Positions 7,526 to 16,170 of a DNA stretch of 16,170 nt are shown in pieces. Within the stretch, counting starts at the first letter, position 1. Every line of letters begins with the position of its first letter. The stretch spans positions 1 through 16,170 of the forward strand of contig CABUQK010000039.1 in NCBI GenBank assembly GCA_902493615.1, in the 5' to 3' direction. The position numbers and the translations under genes are program-made. The stretch is from an uncultured Collinsella sp. GTDB taxonomy: Bacteria; Actinomycetota; Coriobacteriia; Coriobacteriales; Coriobacteriaceae. The notes under the pieces were generated by a model. That model made no database searches. It was not told the origin of the DNA and saw nothing but the letters and a program-made list of their open reading frames with translations.

Positions 7526-7552
7526 CCAGTAATCCTACAGGAGTTGAACCCT

Positions 7553-7804
7553 TTAGAACTTGTCGTGGAAGGTACGCGCAATGACCTCGTCCTGCTGCTC
7601 CTTGGTGAGCGTGTGGAAGTTCACGGCATAGCCGGAAACGCGGATGGTCAGCTGCGGGTACTTCTCGGGGTGAGCCTGAGCGTCGAGCAACGTCTCACGG
7701 TTGAAGACGTTGATGTTCAGGTGGTGGCCACCCTTCTCGGCGTAAGCGTCGAGCATGTGGACCAGGTTATCGGCCTGAGTCTCGGAAACTTCAGAAACCT
7801 TCAT
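7553..7804 (-). CDS. Separate glycyl-radical subunit of pyruvate formate-lyase (GrcA-like)
   Basis: An 83-residue protein equal to the C-terminal glycyl-radical domain of pyruvate formate-lyase. It contains HHLNINVFNRETLLDA, the PEKYPQLTIRVSGYAV block with radical Gly58 in RVSGYAV (E. coli Gly734), and the closing LTKEQQDEVIARTF. The neighbouring large gene lacks precisely this domain, so the two together make a complete enzyme. E. coli GrcA (YfiD) and the T4 homologue are similar stand-alone domains, but they repair an intact PFL; here there is no intact PFL in view. The ATG at 7804 follows AAGGAGA at six bases. An upstream in-frame Met at 7849 would place the ribosome binding site inside the gene. 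Gene order and the 85-base gap suggest co-transcription plus possible extra local expression. Confidence 0.92.
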   Translation of the reverse strand: MKVSEVSETQADNLVHMLDAYAEKGGHHLNINVFNRETLLDAQAHPEKYPQLTIRVSGYAVNFHTLTKEQQDEVIARTFHDKF

Positions 7805-7827
7805 AATGTGTCTCCTTCGATCGATAG

Positions 7828-7847
7828 GCGCCGGCCGAAACCGGCGC
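7828..7847 (-). other. GC-rich hairpin upstream of the glycyl-radical gene
   Basis: GCGCCGG (7828-7834) and CCGGCGC (7841-7847) form a perfect 7-bp stem with a six-base loop. It lies 10 bases upstream of the AAGGAGA ribosome binding site without covering it. It could protect the small gene's mRNA from 5' decay or mark a processing site. Confidence 0.55.
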
Positions 7848-7864
7848 ACTAATCAGTAATCGTT

Positions 7865-7887
7865 ATTGTTAGTATAGCACTAACAAT
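7865..7887 (-). other. A/T-rich hairpin and possible internal promoter between the two PFL genes
   Basis: ATTGTTAGT (7865-7873) and ACTAACAAT (7879-7887) form a perfect 9-bp stem with a five-base loop, beginning two bases after the stop codon of the large gene. On the minus strand the same bases spell TGCTATACT (7879-7871), an extended -10 element (TGn plus TATACT). No convincing -35 is seen 16-18 bases upstream. Such a promoter would start about 60 bases before the small gene. Confidence 0.5.
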
Positions 7888-7889
7888 AG

Positions 7890-9941
<2,052 letters not shown>

Positions 9942-10061
9942 TGTGTAACCACGCTCCTAGTTACGTATAATGCGGCGCTCTCTCACACCGCTGCTTATTG
10001 AATTCTTGAATTTTCGGCTTGCACTACCAGCTTCTTCCGTTCTTCACCACACGTTGGTGCA

Positions 10062-10077
10062 GGAAAAACGTTTGTCC
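10062..10077. promoter_or_regulatory. LacI-type palindrome in the PFL leader
   Basis: GGAAAAACGTTTGTCC is a 16-base palindrome with a single mismatched pair and a central CG. It shares AAAACGTTTG with the reverse complement of the fructoside operator at 6119-6137. It may bind the same LacI-type protein or a global relative such as a CcpA-like factor. Confidence 0.4.
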
Positions 10078-10311
10078 ACCTTGGAACTACAACCCAAAAC
10101 CCAAGATTTCACCCGTCTGAGAAGGATAACATAGCCACCCTCTCCATCTGGGCTGTTATATGTTTCTTTTTTTATATCATAAGGGCGTTTTTTACAAACC
10201 CGCAGGAAATGCGAGCGCGAACAACTACCGTTCACCGATTTGTTTGGTATTTTTCCTTGCCTTTGTACGACGTTCGCTCTAGCTGTTATGCCAGCTTTAG
10301 CAGGGTAAAGT

Positions 10312-10373
10312 GTCTCAGAGACCCTACAGAAACTGTAGGGCGGCCACAGGATCCCCCGTGGTCGCCCTGTGGC
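10312..10373. repeat. Cluster of four overlapping inverted repeats
   Basis: From left to right: GTCTCAGAGAC (10312-10322); CCCTACAG-AAA-CTGTAGGG (10322-10340); GGGCGGCCAC with GTGGTCGCCC (10338-10367, one G-T pair); and GCCACAGG with CCTGTGGC (10343-10373). The third competes with both the second and the fourth for bases, so alternative folds are possible. No T-run follows on either strand. It may end the permease transcript or belong to the PFL leader. Confidence 0.6.
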
Positions 10374-10407
10374 GTAGCTAGTTTTTAGCTTTGATTGCCG
10401 CTTGGCA

Positions 10408-11427
10408 TTAGGCGGCTGCGGCGGCCTTGTCGGTCGTTGCCTTGCTATCGCCGTTGCCCTGGCCCTCAAAATGCTTGTAGCACCAGCTGGTGACCAGTGG
10501 GGTCAAAATAGCCGTCACGATTGCGCAGGCAGCAACCTGTGCCGTAGCCGTCGCGAGCACGACGCCGCCGTACATGGCCCCGTTGACGCTTGCCATGGCA
10601 GCAGGCGTGGCCACATTGGCTCCGGCGCAGCTCGAAATGGCCGCACCTGCGACACCCGTACCACCCGTGAGCTTATCGACCGCGATGACGGGAATTGCAA
10701 AGACCACCGAGCAGATCACGCCGAGCAGAATACCGGGGAGACCGCCATTAATGAGCTGGCCAAAGGTCATGGTCGAGCCCATGGCAAAGAAGACGAGCAC
10801 GATGATGGCGGAAAGTGCCGGGGCCATCATCTTCTTAAAGCTCGGGAAGAGGTTACCCAGAATAATGCCGACGACGATCGGCAGGATGGCGCCCACGAGC
10901 GACCAGCCGATCGGAGCCTGACCGGCGGCGCCAAGGACAATCATCGTGACCGGAGGGCCGACAACGAGCGTGGTGATGGCGACGGCGCCACGCTCGGCCT
11001 CATTGCCCATGGTGCCCATCAGGCCAGCGTACATAGCGTTGTTGGCGCCGGTGCAAGCCGCCAGCATCACCATGGCAGAGATGCCAAACAGGTTGTCGTT
11101 GAATACATAAAGAATGAGCAGCGACACGGCAACGACCACGATCTGCTTGACGGCGATGATAATGGCACCGCGGGCGGCGGCGGCAGGAGCGCTCTTAAAC
11201 GAAATCGTCGTACCGACGATGAGCAAAAAAGCGCCCACGAGCGGGCCTGCACCCTGCTGGGTCATGCCAAGCGTAAAGCTGCCGAGCGTTTTGAACAGGT
11301 CGGGGAATAGTGTGTTGAGCAGGCAGCCCAGCAAAAGCGGCACCAAAATATTGGCACCCGGGATGGAGGACATCTTAAAGAACGGCTCCTTTGCCGTCGG
11401 CGCCTCCACCGCAGTCGATTCACTCAT
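10408..11427 (-). CDS. kdgT: 2-keto-3-deoxygluconate permease (KdgT family)
   Basis: Integral membrane transporter of 339 residues with about ten hydrophobic segments separated by short loops, a little longer than typical KdgT. It would import 2-keto-3-deoxygluconate, a breakdown product of pectin and other uronic-acid polymers, by proton symport. Family signs are PGANILVPLLLGCLLNTLFP near the N-terminus, MLAACTGANNAMYAGLMG in the middle, TFGQLINGGLPGILLGV and the later SCAGANVATPAA segment. The C-terminal tail is polar and ends in five alanines. The ATG at 11427 follows a strong AAAGGAGA. The upstream SDR gene is separated by a terminator-like hairpin, so expression may depend on read-through or on an unseen promoter. 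The substrate is inferred from family only. Confidence 0.8.
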   Translation of the reverse strand: MSESTAVEAPTAKEPFFKMSSIPGANILVPLLLGCLLNTLFPDLFKTLGSFTLGMTQQGAGPLVGAFLLIVGTTISFKSAPAAAARGAIIIAVKQIVVVAVSLLILYVFNDNLFGISAMVMLAACTGANNAMYAGLMGTMGNEAERGAVAITTLVVGPPVTMIVLGAAGQAPIGWSLVGAILPIVVGIILGNLFPSFKKMMAPALSAIIVLVFFAMGSTMTFGQLINGGLPGILLGVICSVVFAIPVIAVDKLTGGTGVAGAAISSCAGANVATPAAMASVNGAMYGGVVLATATAQVAACAIVTAILTPLVTSWCYKHFEGQGNGDSKATTDKAAAAA

Positions 11428-11484
11428 ATATATCTCCTTTGGATGCATGCGAATCGTAGCCGCACGCGCCTATGTCAGAAAGAA

Positions 11485-11516
11485 GGCGACGGTCCCGAGT
11501 CGCAGGAGCCGTCGCC
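11485..11516 (-). terminator. Terminator or attenuator between the SDR gene and kdgT
   Basis: GGCGACGG (11485-11492) and CCGTCGCC (11509-11516) form a perfect 8-bp stem; the loop can add TCC/GGA pairing. On the minus strand it is followed by TTCTTTCT. It begins 20 bases after the SDR stop and would lower expression of kdgT relative to the SDR gene. Confidence 0.7.
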
Positions 11517-11535
11517 GAATAATCGTCGTGGGGTA

Positions 11536-12285
11536 TTACCCGTCCAGGACGATGCCGCCGTCGCAGTCGCCGATCTCGCCGTTCACGAAGCTGGCGAGGT
11601 CGGAAGCGAAGAACAGCACCATCTGCGCAGGCTCGCTGGCCTGGGCGGCGCGGCCCAGAGGAATACCGTTGATGATGCGCTGAGAGTTCTCGTCAGAGAG
11701 AATCGAGGTCATATCGGTCAACGTGAGCGACGGGCACACGGCGTTGCAGCGAACGCCAAACTTGCCGCCTTCCTTGGCGACTGCCTTGGTTAGACCGTTA
11801 ACACCTGCTTTGGAGCTGGCGTAGGCAGCGGTGCCGAGCAGGCCGCCACCAATCTTGCCCGCAACAGAGCTCACGTTGACGATAGTGCCGGCATGGGCCG
11901 CCTTAAAGTGCGGGTACACGGCGTTCATCATAGTGAAGGTACCGTTGAGGTTGATGTCGATGGTGCGACGCCACTCGGTGTCATCGATCTCGTCGAACTT
12001 CTTGGTGCTGATGACGCCAGCGCAGTTGATCAGGATGTTGGTTTGCGGCAGGTCCGTAAAAATCTGCTCGACGGTCTCGCGCGCCTTGGGCGCATCGGCG
12101 ACATCGAGCTGATAGAACTTGTTGCCCTCGCCAAGCTCGGCCACAGCGGCCTCGCCCTTAGCAGCGTTCCTTGCGATGAGCGCGACATGTCCGCCGCCCG
12201 CGACGATGCCCTTGGCGATCTCGAGGCCAATGCCCTGAGTGCCGCCCGTGACAATCGCGGTCTTGCCCGTGAAGTCAAATGCCAT
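11536..12285 (-). CDS. Short-chain dehydrogenase/reductase (SDR), sugar-acid oxidoreductase candidate
   Basis: Classical SDR of 249 residues. The Rossmann cofactor motif TGGTQGIG is at 13-20, INCAG at 86-90, the structural Asn near residue 112, and the catalytic Ser139/140, Tyr155 and Lys159 in the YASSK block. Arg39 after the second strand (ALIARN) hints at NADP(H) over NAD(H). The neighbouring kdgT suggests work on a sugar acid, for example a KduD-like or gluconate 5-dehydrogenase role, but FabG-type reductases look much the same, so the substrate is open. The ATG at 12285 is preceded by GGGGGA at eight bases. Upstream in-frame Met codons exist (up to 12402), but the farthest overlaps the predicted -10 and the others lack ribosome binding sites. 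It is divergent from marR, separated by about 250 bases. Confidence 0.87.
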   Translation of the reverse strand: MAFDFTGKTAIVTGGTQGIGLEIAKGIVAGGGHVALIARNAAKGEAAVAELGEGNKFYQLDVADAPKARETVEQIFTDLPQTNILINCAGVISTKKFDEIDDTEWRRTIDINLNGTFTMMNAVYPHFKAAHAGTIVNVSSVAGKIGGGLLGTAAYASSKAGVNGLTKAVAKEGGKFGVRCNAVCPSLTLTDMTSILSDENSQRIINGIPLGRAAQASEPAQMVLFFASDLASFVNGEIGDCDGGIVLDG

Positions 12286-12400
12286 GACTCCATTCCCCCT
12301 TATGTAAGGTGTCTCCTTGCGGGAAGTTGGAGCATCGCACGTGGCGCTTATATGAGTCCCAGTCGTCATGGTGGTGACAACCCCTCGCCTAACCGCGGGC

Positions 12401-12428
12401 ATGATAGTTCTTTGAAACGCTTCAGCAA
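12401..12428 (-). promoter_or_regulatory. Promoter of the SDR-kdgT genes with an internal palindrome
   Basis: Minus-strand TTGCTG (12423-12428) and TATCAT (12401-12406) are 16 bases apart. The spacer holds most of TGAAACGCTTCA (12413-12424), a 12-base palindrome with one mismatched pair and a central CG, well placed for repression. The leader to the ATG would be about 110 bases. No gene for an obvious cognate repressor is adjacent except marR. Confidence 0.6.
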
Positions 12429-12503
12429 TTGAATGATTTTAAGTCTTTATGAGCTCTTAATATTGCCCACTGTATGAGGCCCGCGTATGGGGGTATCATC
12501 TTT

Positions 12504-12540
12504 CACCGAAAATAGTTTCTAGTGTTAGGGGTTTTCGGTG
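12504..12540 (+). promoter_or_regulatory. Inverted repeat pairing with the marR start codon
   Basis: CACCGAAAA (12504-12512) and TTTTCGGTG (12532-12540) are perfect complements around 19 bases. The right arm ends with the GTG start codon of marR, and the AGGGG ribosome binding site is in the loop. In RNA it would hide the start codon; in DNA it could be a MarR operator. Possible -10 elements are TATGGG (12486) and TATCAT (12494). Confidence 0.6.
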
Positions 12541-12987
12541 GAAGATACCGATTTCCGTGAGCTTGGGCGTCAGCTCCTTACCGAGTTCGGCAGCATGCAT
12601 CAGCGCATTTCGCGCTTTGCGGACAAAGCCCTCGGCGGCGAGATGGCCGTCATGCGCGCCCTCATACTCGCCGGCGGTTCGCTCACGCCGAGCGAACTCG
12701 CTGATCGTGCCTGGGTCTCGAGTGCCCGCATCGCTAATATCCTACGCGCTCTCGAAGCCAAGGGCTGGGTCGAGCGCGAGCACTCAAAGACCGACCGTCG
12801 TCGCGTACACGTCATAGTGACCGACAAGGGATTCCATGATCTCGAAATCAAACGTCGGGAATTCGAGAACCGCACTGCGGCTTTCCTCGAGCAGCTCGGC
12901 GAAACAGATACCCAAGAGATGGTGCGTCTTCTAAGGCGTGCCAACGAAATTATCGACCGCAATCAAGAAAGGAGAGATGCCGAGTGA
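12538..12987 (+). CDS. MarR-family transcriptional regulator
   Basis: A 149-residue winged helix-turn-helix regulator of normal MarR length. The recognition region is LTPSELADRAWVSSARIANI (about 49-68), followed by LRALEAKGWVEREHSKTDRRRVHVIVT, which contains the wing with its basic DRRR motif. Helices at both ends would form the dimer interface. The start is a GTG at 12538, seven bases after AGGGG; the start codon is the end of an inverted repeat (12504-12540). It overlaps the first ABC gene by four bases (GTGA), so the two are translationally coupled. MarR proteins next to exporters usually repress their own operon until a toxic compound binds. It may also act on the divergent SDR-kdgT promoter, which is inference. 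Confidence 0.9.
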   Translation: MEDTDFRELGRQLLTEFGSMHQRISRFADKALGGEMAVMRALILAGGSLTPSELADRAWVSSARIANILRALEAKGWVEREHSKTDRRRVHVIVTDKGFHDLEIKRREFENRTAAFLEQLGETDTQEMVRLLRRANEIIDRNQERRDAE

Positions 12988-15350
12988 GGATTCTCAAGCT
13001 CTTTAAAAAGCATATCCTGGCACTGTTCGCAGCTATCGTACTTATCGTAATCAGTTGCAACGCCGATCTGGCACTGCCTACCTACATGAGCGATATCGTC
13101 GACGTGGGCGTGCAGCAAGGCGGCATCGCCTCGCCCGTGCCCGACACCATTCGCGCCGAATCGCTCGACGACCTCGAACTCTTTATGAGCGCCAAGGACG
13201 CCAAGGCTGTGGAGGCCGTGTTTAGCAAGGCTGACAAAAACGACATTCGAACGTACGAGGGCACCGAGGAAGAGCGTGCCGATGGAGGCAAGATTGCCGA
13301 CATTATGAGCCTGCCCGAGACTGTTGTCCTTTCGCTCAACCAGGGCATCGACGCCAACTCCATGGGCGACATGATGGGCTCGTCCAGCGAATCCGACGCC
13401 AGCACCACCCAGACTATGCCCTCCCCCGAGCAAATGGCAGCGATGACGCCCGAGCAGCTCGCCGAGATGCAGCAGAAAGCCGCGGCGGCGCAGAACATGC
13501 AAAAGCAGATTGATGCCGACGGCGGTAAGATCACCATGAAGAGCCTGCGCCTGGGTGTCGAGGGCGGTCTGGTAGACCAAAGCAAGCTCGTCGAGGGCGC
13601 CAACCAAATGGCGGACAAAATGGGCTCCATGTCGGGCTCCATCGTCACCCAGCGCGCCGTGAGCTATGTACAGGACGAGTACAAGGCACAGGGCATCGAC
13701 CCCGCCGACGTGCAGAACGCCTACCTGAGCCGCATGGCGACCACGATGTTTGGGCTGTGCCTGGTGTCGCTCGTCGCCACCATTCTGACCGGTGCCGTGG
13801 CGTCGCGCACCGCCTGCTCCATCGCCCGCGACCTGCGTCGCGAGACCTTCAACAAGGTTATGCACTTCTCGCCGGCCGAGGTGGGCAAGTTTAGCCAGGC
13901 CTCGCTCATCACCCGCTGCACCAACGATATTCAGCAGATCCAGATGGCCGCAACCCTGTTTATCCGCATGTGCCTGATGGCCCCCGTCATGGGCATCGTC
14001 GCCGTCATGCGCGTCCTGGCCAACCACACCGGTCTGGAGTGGACCATCGCCGTGGCCATCATCGCGGTTTCGGCCGTTGTCGGCGTGCTCATGGGCCTCA
14101 CCATGCCCAAGTTCAAAAAGATGCAGAGCTTTGTGGACCGCGTGAACCTTACCGCCCGCGAGCTGCTCGACGGCCTGATGCCCATCCGCTCGTTCAACCG
14201 CGAGGAGCACGAGCTCGAGCGTTTTGACAAGGCTTCGCTCGACCTGATGACCACGCAGCTCTACACCAACCGAGCCATGAGCTTTATGATGCCGCTCATG
14301 ATGCTCGTCATGAACTGCATCACCGTGCTTATCGTCTGGTTTGGCGCGCAGGGCGTGTCCGACGGCGTGATGCAGGTCGGCAACATGATGGCGTTCATCT
14401 CCTACACCATGCAGATCGTCATGGCGTTTATGATCCTCACCATGGTTTCGGTCATCCTGCCCCGTGCCGAGGTCGCAGCCGAGCGCGTGGAAGAGGTCAT
14501 CACCTGTCCCACGAGCATCAACGACCCTGTCTCACCCAAATTGCCTGCTGCCAGCGCGCCGCGCGGTGAGCTCACCTTCCGTGACGTGAGCTTCCAGTAT
14601 CCCGATGCCCGCGCCGACGTCATTAGCGGCGTAAACTTCACCACGCACGCCGGCCAGATGCTCGGCATCATTGGTTCCACGGGCTCGGGCAAGTCCACGC
14701 TTGTACAGTTGATTCCGCGCCTGTACGACGTCACGGGCGGCAGCATTTCGCTCGACGGCATCGACGTGCGCGACATGACCCTCTCTGAGCTGCGCCGCCG
14801 CATCGGTTATATTCCGCAGCAGGGTCGTCTGTTCTCGGGTACCGTCGAGAGCAACCTCAAGTTTGCCGGCGACATGGTGAGTGACGAGGATATGCGCCAG
14901 GCAGCACACGTCGCCCAAGCGGAGGACTTTATCGCCGAGCGCGAGGACGGGTACGACTCCCCCATTAGCCAGGGCGGCTCCAATGTCTCGGGCGGTCAGC
15001 GCCAGCGTCTGGCCATCGCCCGCGCGTTGGCCAAAAAGCCCGAGGTCGTGGTGTTCGATGATTCGTTTAGCGCCCTCGACTACAAGACCGACGCGCGCCT
15101 GCGCGAAGAGCTGGCCAAAAACGTCACCGACGCCGCGCTCGTGGTCGTGGCCCAGCGCATCGCGACCATCATGCACGCCGACCAGATCATCGTGCTCGAC
15201 GACGGCCACGTAGTGGGCACCGGCACGCACGAGGAGCTGCTGCGCAGCTGCCCGGCGTACCTGGAGATCGCGCAGTCGCAGCTTTCCGCCGAGGAGCTGG
15301 GGCTTACCCAAGAAGAGATTGCAGCCGTTATGGAAAGAGGCGAGCGCTAA
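12984..15350 (+). CDS. ABC exporter half-transporter with large extracytoplasmic insertion (MdlA-like)
   Basis: A 788-residue fused membrane and ATPase half-transporter; typical members have about 580. The extra length is a region between TM1 (about 10-30) and TM2 (about 254-275), predicted outside the membrane: charged, rich in Met, Gln, Ser and Ala, with a coiled-coil-like stretch near 147-176. The ATPase has Walker A GSTGSGKS (564-571), Q-loop Gln612 and signature VSGGQ (668-672). The residue after Walker B is Asp693 where Glu is expected, and the H-loop His is Gln724. These are signs of the degenerate site of a heterodimer, with the next gene supplying the partner. GTG start with AAGGAG eight bases upstream; it overlaps marR by four bases. 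The exported compound is unknown. Confidence 0.88.
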   Translation: MRILKLFKKHILALFAAIVLIVISCNADLALPTYMSDIVDVGVQQGGIASPVPDTIRAESLDDLELFMSAKDAKAVEAVFSKADKNDIRTYEGTEEERADGGKIADIMSLPETVVLSLNQGIDANSMGDMMGSSSESDASTTQTMPSPEQMAAMTPEQLAEMQQKAAAAQNMQKQIDADGGKITMKSLRLGVEGGLVDQSKLVEGANQMADKMGSMSGSIVTQRAVSYVQDEYKAQGIDPADVQNAYLSRMATTMFGLCLVSLVATILTGAVASRTACSIARDLRRETFNKVMHFSPAEVGKFSQASLITRCTNDIQQIQMAATLFIRMCLMAPVMGIVAVMRVLANHTGLEWTIAVAIIAVSAVVGVLMGLTMPKFKKMQSFVDRVNLTARELLDGLMPIRSFNREEHELERFDKASLDLMTTQLYTNRAMSFMMPLMMLVMNCITVLIVWFGAQGVSDGVMQVGNMMAFISYTMQIVMAFMILTMVSVILPRAEVAAERVEEVITCPTSINDPVSPKLPAASAPRGELTFRDVSFQYPDARADVISGVNFTTHAGQMLGIIGSTGSGKSTLVQLIPRLYDVTGGSISLDGIDVRDMTLSELRRRIGYIPQQGRLFSGTVESNLKFAGDMVSDEDMRQAAHVAQAEDFIAEREDGYDSPISQGGSNVSGGQRQRLAIARALAKKPEVVVFDDSFSALDYKTDARLREELAKNVTDAALVVVAQRIATIMHADQIIVLDDGHVVGTGTHEELLRSCPAYLEIAQSQLSAEELGLTQEEIAAVMERGER

Positions 15351-16170
15351 TGGCAGACGAGACCAAGACTCAAATTCCCAAGCCCACTCGTCAGCGTGGT
15401 CCCATGGGCCGCATGGGTGGCATGCGTCGCGGCGAAAAGGCCAAGGACTTTAAGGGCACCATGAGGCAGCTGCTCGGGTATATCGGCCAGCACAAGATTG
15501 CCGTGTTTGCCGCCGTCGCCTTTGCCGTGTGCTCGGTCATCTTTAACATTGTGGGGCCCAAGGTGCTCGGCCAGGTTACCACCAAACTGTTCGAGGGCTT
15601 GGTTGCCAAGGTCAACGGCACCGGCGATGTCGACTTTAACTGGATCGCCAAGACGCTCGGCTTTTTGCTCTGCCTGTATCTGGCGAGCTCTGTTTGCAGC
15701 CTCATCCAGGGCTGGCTCATGACCGGCGTCACGCAAAAGATCTGCTATCGCATGCGCAAGGAGATCGCCGCCAAGATCGCTGTCGTTCCGATGAGTTACT
15801 TTAACGGCCACAGCAAGGGCGACGTGCTCAGCCGCATCACCAACGACGTCGATACGCTCGGCCAGTCGCTCAACCAGAGCGTGACGCAGCTTATTACGTC
15901 CGTCACGCAGATTATCGGCGTGCTCGTCATGATGCTGTCGATCAGCCTGCCGCTCACCGGCGTCACCGTGCTCACGCTGCCGGCAGCCGCAATTATCTTG
16001 ATGGTGATGATTCACTTCTCGCAGCCGTACTTCCGCGAGCAGCAGCAGGTCCTGGGCGCCGTCAACGGCATTATCGAGGAGGACTTTGCCGGTCAAAACG
16101 TCATTCAGGTGTTCGACCGCGCCGAGGCCTCAATCGAGGAGTTCGACCGTCAAAACGACCGCCTGTTTAT
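15350..16170 (+). CDS. ABC exporter half-transporter, partner subunit, N-terminal 273 residues (cut by window edge)
   Basis: Starts with ATG in the sequence TAATG, overlapping the stop of the preceding subunit by one base, with AGAGG about nine bases upstream; tight coupling suggests equal amounts of both subunits. The N-terminus is polar and rich in Gly, Arg and Met (RQRGPMGRMGGMRRGEKAKD), a tail seen in this kind of partner subunit, before TM1 near residue 47. The transmembrane domain continues with MSYFNGHSKGDVLSRITNDV, the usual coupling-helix region, and then more hydrophobic segments. No large insertion is seen between TM1 and TM2, unlike the first subunit. The ATPase domain lies beyond the window, so the prediction that it carries the intact catalytic Glu and His cannot be tested here. 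Confidence 0.88.
   Translation, partial: MADETKTQIPKPTRQRGPMGRMGGMRRGEKAKDFKGTMRQLLGYIGQHKIAVFAAVAFAVCSVIFNIVGPKVLGQVTTKLFEGLVAKVNGTGDVDFNWIAKTLGFLLCLYLASSVCSLIQGWLMTGVTQKICYRMRKEIAAKIAVVPMSYFNGHSKGDVLSRITNDVDTLGQSLNQSVTQLITSVTQIIGVLVMMLSISLPLTGVTVLTLPAAAIILMVMIHFSQPYFREQQQVLGAVNGIIEEDFAGQNVIQVFDRAEASIEEFDRQNDRLF

Larger units (their letters stand above)
9942..10407 (-). promoter_or_regulatory. Long non-coding leader and promoter region of the PFL genes
   Basis: About 465 bases with no credible gene on either strand. On the minus strand an A/T-rich stretch (roughly 10148-10195, with TATGAT, TATAAA and TATAAC) is the best place for a promoter, but I find no pair with consensus spacing. Closer to the gene are an operator-like palindrome (10062-10077) and a small inverted repeat CACCA/TGGTG (10045-10059). 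A cluster of palindromes lies at 10312-10373, just after the permease gene. The length suggests complex control, as expected for an anaerobically induced gene, but no Fnr or Rex consensus is evident. Confidence 0.4.

Noticed and set aside
9999..10016. TTGAATT direct repeats near 10000 as a binding site
   Set aside because: Only two short A/T-rich copies with no link to a known motif; not distinguishable from chance.
10085..10104. An 11-base match (AACCCAAAACC) to the arms of the nested palindrome, upstream of pfl
   Set aside because: Matches of this length are expected many times by chance in a 16-kb window, and the surrounding bases do not form the hairpin.
10044..10469. A 141-codon minus-strand open frame spanning the PFL leader
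   Set aside because: It begins inside kdgT, has basic random-looking composition, and has no family resemblance.
12286..12402. A longer SDR starting at 12402 or 12369
   Set aside because: The extra residues do not resemble an SDR N-terminus, the 12402 start lies in the predicted -10, and neither has a ribosome binding site.
12963..14210. A 415-codon open frame on the minus strand opposite the ABC exporter
   Set aside because: His/Gly/Ala-rich composition, no start signals, and full overlap with conserved ABC sequence.

Overview
The window is about 16 kb of G+C-rich bacterial DNA with no RNA genes, insertion sequences or CRISPR. Gene content (pyruvate formate-lyase and its activase, a sucrose-type PTS, GH32 enzymes, a ketodeoxygluconate permease, a MarR-linked ABC exporter pair) and the protein sequences suggest a fermentative gut anaerobe of the Coriobacteriia, probably Collinsella-like. 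That assignment is inferred from recall of protein and codon style and was not checked against a database.

Layout. Positions 1-12285 are transcribed entirely on the minus strand. Read in that direction they hold: an SDR oxidoreductase and a KdgT-type permease (12285-10408); a long non-coding leader; a pyruvate formate-lyase split into two genes (9941-7553); a 123-bp nested palindrome with a terminator-like core; a LacI-family regulator (7249-6239); a three-gene fructoside operon of GH32-like enzyme, PTS EIIBC and ScrB (6055-1632); a DegV protein (1354-500); and the start of PflA, cut by the window edge (313-1). From 12538 rightward the plus strand carries marR and two overlapping ABC exporter genes, the second cut by the right edge.

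How the parts work together. The PTS imports and phosphorylates a fructoside, probably sucrose. ScrB hydrolyses the sugar phosphate, and the second GH32-like enzyme probably handles a related fructoside. The LacI regulator very likely controls this operon and itself: three operator-like sites sit between it and the operon, overlapping a near-consensus promoter, and a fourth overlaps its own promoter. Pyruvate from glycolysis is then cleaved to acetyl-CoA and formate by pyruvate formate-lyase, which PflA activates.

The most notable feature is the split PFL. A 683-residue core carries the Cys-Cys active site and a separate 83-residue protein carries the glycyl-radical loop. The small gene has its own ribosome binding site, and the gap between the two holds two hairpins and a possible internal promoter. 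The second notable feature is the nested inverted repeat just downstream: 27-bp perfect arms, each itself a hairpin, around a 15-bp terminator stem. The remaining genes belong to known families. One GH32-like protein has a diverged nucleophile motif, and the first ABC subunit has a roughly 200-residue extracytoplasmic insertion and a degenerate ATPase site.
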